The position numbers were made by a program, and so were the translations under genes. The notes below the pieces were generated by a model. It was not told where the DNA came from, did no database searches, and saw nothing but the letters and a program-made list of their open reading frames with translations. This document shows positions 1-6,278 of a DNA stretch of 7,827 nucleotides, piece after piece. This stretch comes from Methylococcales bacterium (lineage in GTDB: Bacteria; Pseudomonadota; Gammaproteobacteria; Methylococcales; UBA1147): contig JANXGZ010000095.1 of assembly GCA_024958995.1 (NCBI GenBank), positions 1 through 7,827 on the forward strand, given 5' to 3'. Each line of letters begins with the position of its first letter. Positions within the stretch are counted from its first letter, which is position 1.

Positions 1-510
1 TTCTCAATGGAAGGCGCGGGTTGTGATGCGCCGTCTTCACTCAGGTCCACTTCTTGGGCGCCGGCATGGAATTCGAACCATTCAATCATCAAGTTCCAGC
101 AGGAAGTTGGGGGATCACTTCAGGGCGGCGACCCAGGTATAAGGCTTTTCGAGCCTTCGAGCGGGACCAATTGGTACGACAGCATTCCCGCTTCATCGGA
201 ACCGATTGAAGGCCGTTGGCTGGTTGTTCCCAGCCATCAGATCTTCGGCAGCGAGCCGCAGAGCTGTGGCTCTCCCGCGCTTGCTGAAAGGATCGACGCG
301 TTTTCGGTGACATTGAACGGAGACGACTTGGCTAGGTTGCAGATTGAATCAGGCGAAATGCTCGAATTATCCATTGATGGCAACGCAACGACTGCAGAAG
401 CGCGGCAGGATGATGGCGTTCCATCAGGTGTTGTCGCGGTTGGTTGCGGCGTGCCGGGCAGTGAAGGAATCGCCTGGCTGAAACAAGCTGAAATCAGGAA
501 GAGGGGTTAA
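1..510 (+). CDS. nuoG: NADH-quinone oxidoreductase subunit G, C-terminal part (5' end outside window)
   Basis: The frame is open from base 1 to the TAA at 508-510 and gives 169 residues, the tail of a protein of about 900 residues in E. coli. NuoG is the large peripheral-arm subunit that carries several iron-sulfur clusters between NADH and quinone. The cluster-binding N-terminus is not in the window. Two stretches recall the E. coli NuoG tail: WNSNHSIIKFQQEVGG followed by GGDPGIRLFE (about bases 70-155), and GRWLVVPSHQIFGSEP (from base 211). This part corresponds to the C-terminal, molybdopterin-oxidoreductase-like region, which has no clusters. A Met at base 7 is internal and not a start, because homology to NuoG continues through this region and the frame is open upstream of it. 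nuoH follows 27 bases later. The identity is confident; the E. coli comparison is from memory, not an alignment. Confidence 0.93.
   Translation, partial: FSMEGAGCDAPSSLRSTSWAPAWNSNHSIIKFQQEVGGSLQGGDPGIRLFEPSSGTNWYDSIPASSEPIEGRWLVVPSHQIFGSEPQSCGSPALAERIDAFSVTLNGDDLARLQIESGEMLELSIDGNATTAEARQDDGVPSGVVAVGCGVPGSEGIAWLKQAEIRKRG
496..506 (+). promoter_or_regulatory. Strong ribosome binding site at the end of nuoG
   Basis: A purine-rich AGGA-GAGGGG stretch lies inside the last codons of nuoG. Its end is 8 bases before an ATG at 515, which is ideal spacing. It is over 30 bases from the GTG at 538 used by nuoH, too far to serve that start directly. It therefore points to initiation at 515, with nuoH reached by translational coupling. 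Confidence 0.5.
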
Positions 511-514
511 AACC

Positions 515-541
515 ATGTTGATCAGTAGGTCAGTCCTGTGA
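515..541 (+). other. Candidate 8-codon upstream ORF coupled to nuoH
   Basis: An ATG at 515 opens eight codons (MLISRSVL) ending in TGA at 539-541. That stop overlaps the nuoH start codon as GTGA (538-541), the classic arrangement for stop-start coupling. The ORF has a better ribosome binding site than nuoH itself. It is in a different frame from nuoH, so it is not a simple N-terminal extension. NuoH here is about eight residues shorter at its N-terminus than E. coli NuoH as I recall it, which matches this ORF's length. It could be a coupling leader, a relic of an older nuoH start after an indel, or a sequencing indel. Confidence 0.3.
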
Positions 542-1494
542 ACGGGGTCGGATCCATCATCAATATCTTTGCCATTTTGCTCGTGGCAGTTGGCATTGCA
601 GCCTACCTGACCTGGTTGGAACGCCGTCTGATTGGCATCTGGCAGGATCGTTTGGGGCCGAACCGCGTTGGCCCGCTGGGTTTGGGGCAGGTTGTCGCGG
701 ATATGGTCAAGATTTTTTTTAAGGAGGATTGGATTCCGCCGTTTGCCGATAAGCCGGTATTTATTCTGGCTCCGGCGATCATCATGACAACTGCGATGCT
801 GAGCTTTGCGTTTATTCCCTACGCACCCGATATCGGGGTCATTGACCTCAATATCGGTCTGTTGTTCGTACTGGGTTGCACCTCTCTTTCCGTGTACGCC
901 GCGGTTCTTGGGGGCTATGCCTCACAAAACAAGTATGCACTGATGGGGAGTCTTCGGGCTGCGGCACAGACCGTCAGTTACGAGGTTTTCATGGGTCTGG
1001 CTCTGATGGGCGTGGTCATGCTTTCCGGATCGTTCAACCTTCGTGAAATTGTTGAGGCGCAACAGGACGGCTGGTTCTGTGTCAGCCAGTTTTTTGCTTT
1101 CCTGGTTTTCATGGTTGCGGCAGTGGCCGAGACCCACAGGACACCGTTTGATCTGCCGGAAGCCGAACACGAGATCGTAGCCGGATTCCATACTGAATAT
1201 TCGGGCATGAAATTCGGCATGTTCTTTGTCGGCGAATACCTTAGTGTCCTGTTCAGTTCTGTTCTGGTGGTTGTGCTGTTTTTCGGTGGATGGTTGGGAC
1301 CGGATTTTCTGCCGCCGCTGGCCTGGATGGCCCTGAAGACCTTTGGCTTTGTCTGCGTATTCATTCTTTTGCGTGCGGCTCTGCCGAGGCCAAGGTATGA
1401 CCAGATGATGTCTTTCGGTTGGAAAGTCATGCTTCCGGTGTCACTGATCAACCTGCTGGTAACCGGCGGGGTGGCTTTGTGGCTGGGTACTTAA
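538..1494 (+). CDS. nuoH: NADH-quinone oxidoreductase subunit H (quinone-site membrane subunit)
   Basis: NuoH (318 aa, ND1 family) is the membrane subunit that forms much of the quinone-binding chamber and links it to the proton path. Family motifs run in order: LERRLIG (27-33), GPNRVGPLG (40-48), KIFFKEDWIPPF (58-69), SYEVFMG with E149 (147-153), the acidic quinone-site loop ETHRTPFDLPEAEHEIVAGF (198-217), TEYSGMKFGMFF (219-230), and LPRPRYDQMMSFGWK (282-296). About eight hydrophobic segments fit the family. GTG at 538 is the first start in frame after nuoG; only a weak TAGG (526-529) lies 8 bases before it. The N-terminus is about eight residues shorter than in E. coli NuoH, and a mini-ORF overlaps the start, so the exact start is the least certain part. 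The sequence between bases 713 and 727 is a T8 run followed by AAGGAGG. Confidence 0.96.
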   Translation: MNGVGSIINIFAILLVAVGIAAYLTWLERRLIGIWQDRLGPNRVGPLGLGQVVADMVKIFFKEDWIPPFADKPVFILAPAIIMTTAMLSFAFIPYAPDIGVIDLNIGLLFVLGCTSLSVYAAVLGGYASQNKYALMGSLRAAAQTVSYEVFMGLALMGVVMLSGSFNLREIVEAQQDGWFCVSQFFAFLVFMVAAVAETHRTPFDLPEAEHEIVAGFHTEYSGMKFGMFFVGEYLSVLFSSVLVVVLFFGGWLGPDFLPPLAWMALKTFGFVCVFILLRAALPRPRYDQMMSFGWKVMLPVSLINLLVTGGVALWLGT

Positions 1495-1533
1495 ACCGTG
1501 GACCTGAGATTGGACCAGAAACTCTTGTTGCTG

Positions 1534-1547
1534 AACAGTTCGCTGTT
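1534..1547 (+). other. Small hairpin with UUCG loop abutting the nuoI ribosome binding site
   Basis: AACAG (1534-1538), loop TTCG (1539-1542) and CTGTT (1543-1547) form a perfect 5-bp stem. The 3' foot touches the GGAGGA at 1548. The loop is closed by G-C rather than the extra-stable C-G, so stability is modest. It may keep the ribosome binding site free of other pairing or mark an mRNA processing point. It is short enough to be chance. Confidence 0.25.
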
Positions 1548-1553
1548 GGAGGA
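1548..1553 (+). promoter_or_regulatory. Ribosome binding site of nuoI
   Basis: GGAGGA lies 8 bases before the GTG at 1562. This near-perfect site at ideal spacing fixes the GTG as the nuoI start. Confidence 0.8.
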
Positions 1554-1561
1554 TTAGTCGA

Positions 1562-2095
1562 GTGAAACTTCTTTCCCTTTTGCTCAGTCAGTTCACGGGA
1601 ATGTGGCTGGTCTTGACGCATACGTTCAGCAAGGCCGATACGGTCCAGTACCCGGAACAGAAACCGGCGCTGTTTCCCCGCTACCGAGGCCGGATCGTAC
1701 TGACTCGTGACCCAGATGGGCAAGAGCGTTGCGTAGCCTGCAACCTGTGCGCCGTCGCCTGCCCTGTCGACTGTATCGCTTTGAAAAAGACCGAGGACGA
1801 TGACGGCCGCTGGTACCCGGAATTCTTCCGGATCAACTTTTCCCGATGCATCATGTGCGGCTTTTGTGAAGAGGCCTGCCCGACGTACTCGATCCAATTG
1901 ACTCCCGACTTCGAAATGTGTGAGTACAACCGTCAGAGCATGGTGTATGAAAAGGAGGATCTCCTGATTGATGGGACTGGCAAGTACCATGACTACAATT
2001 TCTATCGCGTTGCCGGCAAGAGCATTGGCGGGAAGGACAAGGGTGAGGCGGAAAACGAAGCCGCACCGATCGACGTGAAAAGCCTGATGCCCTAG
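1562..2095 (+). CDS. nuoI: NADH-quinone oxidoreductase subunit I (two [4Fe-4S] clusters)
   Basis: NuoI (177 aa; about 180 in E. coli) is the peripheral-arm ferredoxin-like subunit. It holds clusters N6a and N6b and passes electrons to the terminal cluster N2 near the quinone site. Two CxxCxxCxxxCP motifs are complete: C57, C60, C63, C67 and C96, C99, C102, C106. In this fold the last Cys of each motif completes the other cluster. The N-terminal 20 residues form an amphipathic stretch that rests on the membrane. The conserved [14 protein letters not shown] (40-53), [16 protein letters not shown] (81-96), YEKEDLLI (129-136) and a C-terminus ending near IDVKSLMP are close to the E. coli protein as remembered. 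Two further cysteines, C71 and C120, lie outside the motifs. The GTG start follows a strong GGAGGA. The gene sits 67 bases after nuoH and 10 before nuoJ. Confidence 0.97.
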   Translation: MKLLSLLLSQFTGMWLVLTHTFSKADTVQYPEQKPALFPRYRGRIVLTRDPDGQERCVACNLCAVACPVDCIALKKTEDDDGRWYPEFFRINFSRCIMCGFCEEACPTYSIQLTPDFEMCEYNRQSMVYEKEDLLIDGTGKYHDYNFYRVAGKSIGGKDKGEAENEAAPIDVKSLMP

Positions 2096-2105
2096 GGGAT
2101 AGACG

Positions 2106-2615
2106 ATGGATTTATTCTTTTTTTACCTTGCCGCCTTCATCGCCGTATTTTCTACTGCGATGGTGATTACCCGGCTGAACGCGGTACACGCTCTGTTGTT
2201 CCTTATCGTGTCCCTTTTGTCCGTTGCGGTTGTCTTTTACTTGATGGGTGCCTACTTTGCGGCAATCCTCGAGGTGATCGTTTACGCCGGCGCCATCATG
2301 GTTCTGTTTGTGTTTGTGATCATGATGCTGAATCTCGGGCATACAGCGGTTGCGCGGGAACGATCGTGGCTCAACCTGGAAATGTGGGTGGGGCCGGGCC
2401 TCCTGTCCGGGATCCTGCTGGCTGAACTGTTGCTGGTTATGAATGGCGCAGGTTTCGGCGCCGAGGCTCAGGCCGTCGGTGCCAAGGAGGTAGGGATTCT
2501 TCTTTTCGGGCCGTACCTGCTGGCCGTGGAACTGGCTTCCATGCTCCTACTGGCGGGACTGGTCGGGGCCTATCATCTGGGCCGCCCTGACCATGGAGAA
2601 TCGGTAAATGATTAA
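2106..2615 (+). CDS. nuoJ: NADH-quinone oxidoreductase subunit J (membrane subunit, ND6-like)
   Basis: NuoJ (169 aa) is a five-helix membrane subunit between NuoH and NuoK. Its third helix carries the distorted segment that switches conformation during turnover. That segment is plain here: E56 followed by [20 protein letters not shown] (57-76), with Y60 and the AGA turn. A second conserved stretch is [20 protein letters not shown] (133-152). E. coli NuoJ is longer (about 184 aa), and the difference is a shorter hydrophilic C-terminal tail here, which is not a conserved region. The ATG at 2106 has AGGGG at 2094-2098, partly inside the nuoI stop codon, so translation is probably coupled to nuoI. 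The 3' end overlaps nuoK by 8 bases. Confidence 0.94.
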   Translation: MDLFFFYLAAFIAVFSTAMVITRLNAVHALLFLIVSLLSVAVVFYLMGAYFAAILEVIVYAGAIMVLFVFVIMMLNLGHTAVARERSWLNLEMWVGPGLLSGILLAELLLVMNGAGFGAEAQAVGAKEVGILLFGPYLLAVELASMLLLAGLVGAYHLGRPDHGESVND

Positions 2616-2916
2616 CATTCCTCTTGAACACGGATTGATTCTTGCCGGGATTCTTTTCTGCCTTGGGTTGGTGGGTGTCCTGGTCCGCCGGAACATGATT
2701 TTCATTCTGATGTCACTGGAAATCATGCTCAACGCATCGGCTCTGGCGTTCGTGGTCGCGGGAGCGCGCTGGCACGAGGCAGACGGGCAAATAATTTATC
2801 TACTGATCCTTACCTTGGCAGCCGCAGAGGTGGGTGTCGGACTCGGGCTGGTACTGCAACTCTACCGGCGCCATCAAACTCTGGATGTCGACGAACTCAG
2901 CAAGATGAGAGGCTGA
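2608..2916 (+). CDS. nuoK: NADH-quinone oxidoreductase subunit K (membrane subunit, ND4L-like)
   Basis: NuoK (102 aa; about 100 in E. coli) is a three-helix membrane subunit related to MrpC. It carries two membrane-buried glutamates of the proton path. These are E38, in [17 protein letters not shown] (27-43), and E74, in [14 protein letters not shown] (69-82), matching E36 and E72 of E. coli. The C-terminal tail [15 protein letters not shown] is also typical. GGAG at 2595-2598, inside nuoJ, lies 9 bases before the ATG. The ATG is 8 bases upstream of the end of nuoJ, so the two genes overlap and are likely translated as a coupled pair. nuoL follows with no gap. Confidence 0.95.
   Translation: MINIPLEHGLILAGILFCLGLVGVLVRRNMIFILMSLEIMLNASALAFVVAGARWHEADGQIIYLLILTLAAAEVGVGLGLVLQLYRRHQTLDVDELSKMRG
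2907..2912 (+). promoter_or_regulatory. Ribosome binding site of nuoL
   Basis: GAGAGG lies within the last codons of nuoK. Two ATG codons follow in tandem. The spacing is 4 bases to the ATG at 2917 and 7 bases to the ATG at 2920, so the second may be the preferred start. The protein would differ by one Met only. Confidence 0.5.
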
Positions 2917-4785
2917 ATGATGACCCCGCACGAATTTTTATGGCTTGTCCCGACATTCCCGTTTGTTGGGTTCCTGCTGCTGGTCCTGACTAGCGGCCAG
3001 TTACCGAAAAAGGCGGTTGAAACGATTGGTGTCGGTTCGGTATTTCTGTCGGCGGTGGTAACCGCGTTGATTGGTTTTGAGTTCCTTGGATCCTCGGATT
3101 CGGCGATGGCAACGGGGGCCTACAGACAGACCCTGTGGACCTGGATGGAGGTCGGTTCCTTCAAATCAGGGTTTTCGCTCTACCTGGATCACCTGTCACT
3201 GACCATGCTGTTTGTCATTACCGGTGTTGGCTTCCTGATCCACCTTTATTCGGCTGGATTCATGGAAGAGGACCCCGGTTACAGTCGCTTCTTTTCCTAC
3301 ATGAACCTTTTTGTCTCCGCGATGCTGATTTTGGTCCTGGGGGACAATCTGGTTCTACTATTTCTCGGCTGGGAAGGAGTCGGTCTGTGCAGTTATCTGC
3401 TGATCGGCTTCTGGTACCGGAATGCCGATTACGGTTATGCAGCGCGAAAAGCATTTGTGGTGACACGCGTCGGGGATACCGCGATGGCGCTGGGCCTTTT
3501 TCTGCTGTTCATGCACCTGGGTACCCTTGAAATTCAGCCATTAATGCAGCACGCGACCGCTCAGTGGGCGGTTGGATCAACTTTGCCGACGATCGCTGCG
3601 GCGTTGCTACTGGGTGGTGCGGTTGGCAAATCTGCCCAGTTGCCCCTGCAGGTCTGGTTGCCAGACGCCATGGCAGGACCAACGCCTATCAGTGCTCTGA
3701 TCCACGCTGCGACCATGGTCACTGCGGGGGTTTACCTGATTGCCCGAACACACGTCCTGTTCGAACTTGCACCCACCGTCCATTTCGCGGTTGCGGTCAT
3801 CGGGGCTCTCACGCTGCTGATTTCCGGATTCACGGCCCTGACGCAAACTGACATCAAGCGAATCCTGGCCTATTCAACAATCAGCCAGATCGGCTACATG
3901 TTCCTCGGTTTGGGCGTGGGCGCCTGGACTTCGGCGGTTTTCCACCTGATGACGCATGCCTTCTTCAAGGCATTACTGTTTCTTGGTGCCGGCGGGGTCA
4001 TTTACTGTTTCCATCATGAACACAACATCTTCAAGATGGGCGGGCTTCGCAAGAACCTGCCGGTCACCTTTGCGAGCTTCGTGATTGGCGGGGCAGCCTT
4101 GGCTGCGCTGCCGTTTACCTCTGGACATTACAGTAAAGACGAGATCCTTCTGGCAGCCTTCCTCCACGGAGAGTATGGACCCTGGTTCTGGGCGGCAGGA
4201 GTCCTTGGTGCCTTCATAACTGTCCTCTATACCTTCCGTTTGATCTTTATTGCCTTTTGTGGCCCGGCGGTTCACGAGGCAACGGAAAATTTCGATAATC
4301 GAATGCGGGTTCCCCTATTGATCCTTTGTGTTCTGGCACTGTTTGGCGGCATGCTGCAGGTGCCGTTGGATCCGGTATTCGATGGGGCTCATGGCCATCC
4401 TGATATGAGCGGATTCGAATGGGTGACGGCAGTCACAACAGCGGTTCCTTTGGTCGGGCTGCTGGTGGCGTACCTGTTTTTTCTGCGAGGAACTTTCAAT
4501 CCAGCTACGATTGTGGCCACCGCACCCGGGCGTTTCCTTCAGCGCTTCTGGTTTAGCGGTTGGGGTATGGACGCGCTGTATATCTTTCTGTTTGTCAAAC
4601 CGCTCAACTGGCTGGCTGAAATCAACAAGGGAGACATTGTTGACGGGGTCTACAACGGGGTGGCCGGGCTTTGTCGGATTGGACATCAAGGGATGGTTTG
4701 GACTCAAACCGGCCGGATTCGATGGTACGCGGCCGGCATGATATTGGGAAGTGTTGCCCTGATCGGATTGGGAGTTGCAAGATGA
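2917..4785 (+). CDS. nuoL: NADH-quinone oxidoreductase subunit L (distal antiporter-like proton pump)
   Basis: NuoL (622 aa; about 613 in E. coli) is the most distal antiporter-like subunit, with a long C-terminal lateral helix that runs back along the membrane arm. Proton-path residues are present: E153 in GWEGVGLCSYLLIGF, K238 in GGAVGKSAQLPLQ, H263 in ALIHAATMVTAGVY, K314 in TQTDIKRILAYSTISQIGY, H343 and H347 with K351 in FHLMTHAFFKALLFL, and K407 in YSKDEIL. The N-terminal domain includes GFSLYLDHLSLTMLFVITGVGFLIHLY (85-111). After about residue 500 come a hydrophobic helix, the PGRF segment (537-540), the lateral-helix region and a final membrane anchor (about 603-620). The start follows nuoK directly, and a second ATG at 2920 is equally possible. 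The end overlaps nuoM by four bases. One oddity is His404 beside the conserved YSKDE, where Phe is common. Confidence 0.97.
   Translation: MMTPHEFLWLVPTFPFVGFLLLVLTSGQLPKKAVETIGVGSVFLSAVVTALIGFEFLGSSDSAMATGAYRQTLWTWMEVGSFKSGFSLYLDHLSLTMLFVITGVGFLIHLYSAGFMEEDPGYSRFFSYMNLFVSAMLILVLGDNLVLLFLGWEGVGLCSYLLIGFWYRNADYGYAARKAFVVTRVGDTAMALGLFLLFMHLGTLEIQPLMQHATAQWAVGSTLPTIAAALLLGGAVGKSAQLPLQVWLPDAMAGPTPISALIHAATMVTAGVYLIARTHVLFELAPTVHFAVAVIGALTLLISGFTALTQTDIKRILAYSTISQIGYMFLGLGVGAWTSAVFHLMTHAFFKALLFLGAGGVIYCFHHEHNIFKMGGLRKNLPVTFASFVIGGAALAALPFTSGHYSKDEILLAAFLHGEYGPWFWAAGVLGAFITVLYTFRLIFIAFCGPAVHEATENFDNRMRVPLLILCVLALFGGMLQVPLDPVFDGAHGHPDMSGFEWVTAVTTAVPLVGLLVAYLFFLRGTFNPATIVATAPGRFLQRFWFSGWGMDALYIFLFVKPLNWLAEINKGDIVDGVYNGVAGLCRIGHQGMVWTQTGRIRWYAAGMILGSVALIGLGVAR
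4770..4774 (+). promoter_or_regulatory. Ribosome binding site of nuoM
   Basis: GGGAG lies 7 bases before the ATG at 4782. It decides the nuoM start, since the same frame stays open upstream inside nuoL to an ATG at 4671 that lacks homology and would create an improbable 115-base overlap. Confidence 0.7.
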
Positions 4786-6275
4786 TACTGTACTGGCTGA
4801 TTCTAATCCTGTTTCTCGGCGGATGCTTGGCAGGAATATCGGACCGCTGGCACCCCAAGCTGCCAGGCTGGATATCGTTGGCGGCCATTGTTCTGGATCT
4901 GGTCCTGGTGCTTGGTATCTGGCTTAATTCGGAACCCTCCTTGTCCCTCACCGGAGCCCAGGATACATCGTGGATCCTTGATTACAGCGCTCCCTGGATC
5001 GATCGATTTGGTATCAGATTTCACCTTGCACTCGACGGACTGAGCCTGTTGCTGGTGGCTCTGACCCTGTTTCTTGGAATCATGGGGGTTTCGTGCTCCT
5101 GGACAGAAATTAGGGAGAAAGTTGGATTCTTTCATTTCAACTTGCTGTGGACGCTCGCTGGGGTTGTCGGTGTTTTCCTTGCGCTGGATCTTTTCCTGTT
5201 CTTCTTCTTTTGGGAAATGATGATTATCCCGATGTTTTTGCTGATTGCCATTTGGGGACACGAAAACAAGGTTTATGCATCGATCAAGTTTTTCCTTTTC
5301 ACGCAGGTAACCAGTCTGCTGATGCTGGCCTCGATACTAGGGCTGGTTTATGGCGCCTACCAGGTGACTGGCCAGCTCACCTTTGATTATGGCGATCTCC
5401 TCGGGACCACTCTGGATCCGGATCTGGCGTTCTGGCTCATGCTAGGTTTCTTCGTCGCCTTTGTCACCAAGCTTCCGGGTGTACCCTTCCATACCTGGTT
5501 GCCGGATGCCCATACTCAGGCTCCGACCGCCGGAAGCGTCATCCTAGCCGGTATCTTGCTGAAGACTGGTGCTTATGGCCTGATTCGCTTTGTGGTGCCT
5601 TTGTTTCCGGATGCTGCACTTTCCTTTGCACCTGTTGCCATGGGGCTCGGGGTGATAAGCATCATCTACGGGGCTCATCTGGCTTGTGGGCAGACGGACA
5701 TGAAACGGCTGATCGCCTATACCAGTATCAGCCACATGGGCTTCATTCTGCTCGGCATATTTGCCTGGAACGAACTGGCGCTGCAAGGAGCGGTAATGAC
5801 CATGTTAGCCCACGGGATCAGCTCGGCGGCGCTGTTCATGATTGCAGGTGCGCTGCAGGAACGGCTTCATACCCGCGACATGCGCCGCATGGGCGGACTC
5901 TGGGCTGAGGTGCCGCGACTCTCGGTCGTTGCACTGTTCTTTTCTGTAGCAGCCCTGGGTATGCCGGGCCTGGGCAATTTCATCGGCGAATTTCTTGTGC
6001 TTCTCGGAGCCTATCAGGCCAGTGTACCGATGACCGCGCTGGCTGCACTTGGCCTGATTGCCGCGCCGATCTATTCCCTGATTCTGGTTCAGAAAACATT
6101 TCATGAAGAATCGAGGGAGCAGCATACAGTGTGGGATTTTGGCCGACGCGAGATGACAACGATGGGATTCATGATTGTCGCCATGGTTTGGATGGGAGTC
6201 TATCCCCAGACTTTCCTTGACCTGTCCGCGCCGGTTATTGACAACCTTGATCAGATTTTCGGGTTCAGGAATTAG
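4782..6275 (+). CDS. nuoM: NADH-quinone oxidoreductase subunit M (middle antiporter-like proton pump)
   Basis: NuoM (497 aa from this start; about 509 in E. coli) is the central antiporter-like subunit of the membrane arm. Expected residues are E145 in FWEMMIIPMFLLIAIWG, K230 in FVTKLPGVPFHTWLPDAH, K261 in LLKTGAYGLIRF, the TDMKRLIAYTSISHMGF stretch (305-321), H344 in MLAHGISSAALF, and E403 in GNFIGEFLVLLGAY, where NuoM uses Glu at the position of the last Lys in NuoL and NuoN. About 14 hydrophobic segments fit the family. The start at 4782 forms ATGA with the nuoL stop, giving tight translational coupling, and has GGGAG 7 bases upstream. An in-frame ATG at 4671 is rejected as the start. nuoN begins 3 bases after the stop. 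Confidence 0.97.
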   Translation: MILYWLILILFLGGCLAGISDRWHPKLPGWISLAAIVLDLVLVLGIWLNSEPSLSLTGAQDTSWILDYSAPWIDRFGIRFHLALDGLSLLLVALTLFLGIMGVSCSWTEIREKVGFFHFNLLWTLAGVVGVFLALDLFLFFFFWEMMIIPMFLLIAIWGHENKVYASIKFFLFTQVTSLLMLASILGLVYGAYQVTGQLTFDYGDLLGTTLDPDLAFWLMLGFFVAFVTKLPGVPFHTWLPDAHTQAPTAGSVILAGILLKTGAYGLIRFVVPLFPDAALSFAPVAMGLGVISIIYGAHLACGQTDMKRLIAYTSISHMGFILLGIFAWNELALQGAVMTMLAHGISSAALFMIAGALQERLHTRDMRRMGGLWAEVPRLSVVALFFSVAALGMPGLGNFIGEFLVLLGAYQASVPMTALAALGLIAAPIYSLILVQKTFHEESREQHTVWDFGRREMTTMGFMIVAMVWMGVYPQTFLDLSAPVIDNLDQIFGFRN

Positions 6276-6278
6276 ACG

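Noticed and set aside
7..9. ATG at base 7 as the start of a separate 167-residue protein
   Set aside because: The frame is open back to base 1 and the protein matches the interior and tail of NuoG, so this is an internal Met of a gene cut by the window edge.
978..1451. 157-codon open frame on the minus strand within nuoH
   Set aside because: Antisense to strongly conserved NuoH; Arg-, Ser- and Thr-rich low-information product and no ribosome binding site in a sensible place.
1448..1990. 180-codon open frame on the minus strand across nuoH's end and nuoI
   Set aside because: It lies antisense to nuoI, whose two cluster motifs and ribosome binding site are unambiguous. The antisense protein shows no recognisable family or membrane pattern, so it is a codon-usage shadow.
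1952..2490. Further AAGGAGG heptamers inside nuoI (1952-1958) and nuoJ (2484-2490)
   Set aside because: They encode conserved Lys-Glu pairs and no start codon with a new gene follows at proper spacing. They are codon coincidences rather than hidden ribosome binding sites.
3135..3530. 131-codon open frame on the + strand inside nuoL in another frame
   Set aside because: It lies wholly inside the conserved NuoL core and has no recognisable domain. It is a shadow.
4671..4781. Upstream ATG in the nuoM frame that would add 37 residues
   Set aside because: The extra residues are hydrophilic, unlike any NuoM N-terminus, and lie inside nuoL. The ATG at 4782 has a good ribosome binding site and the usual ATGA overlap.
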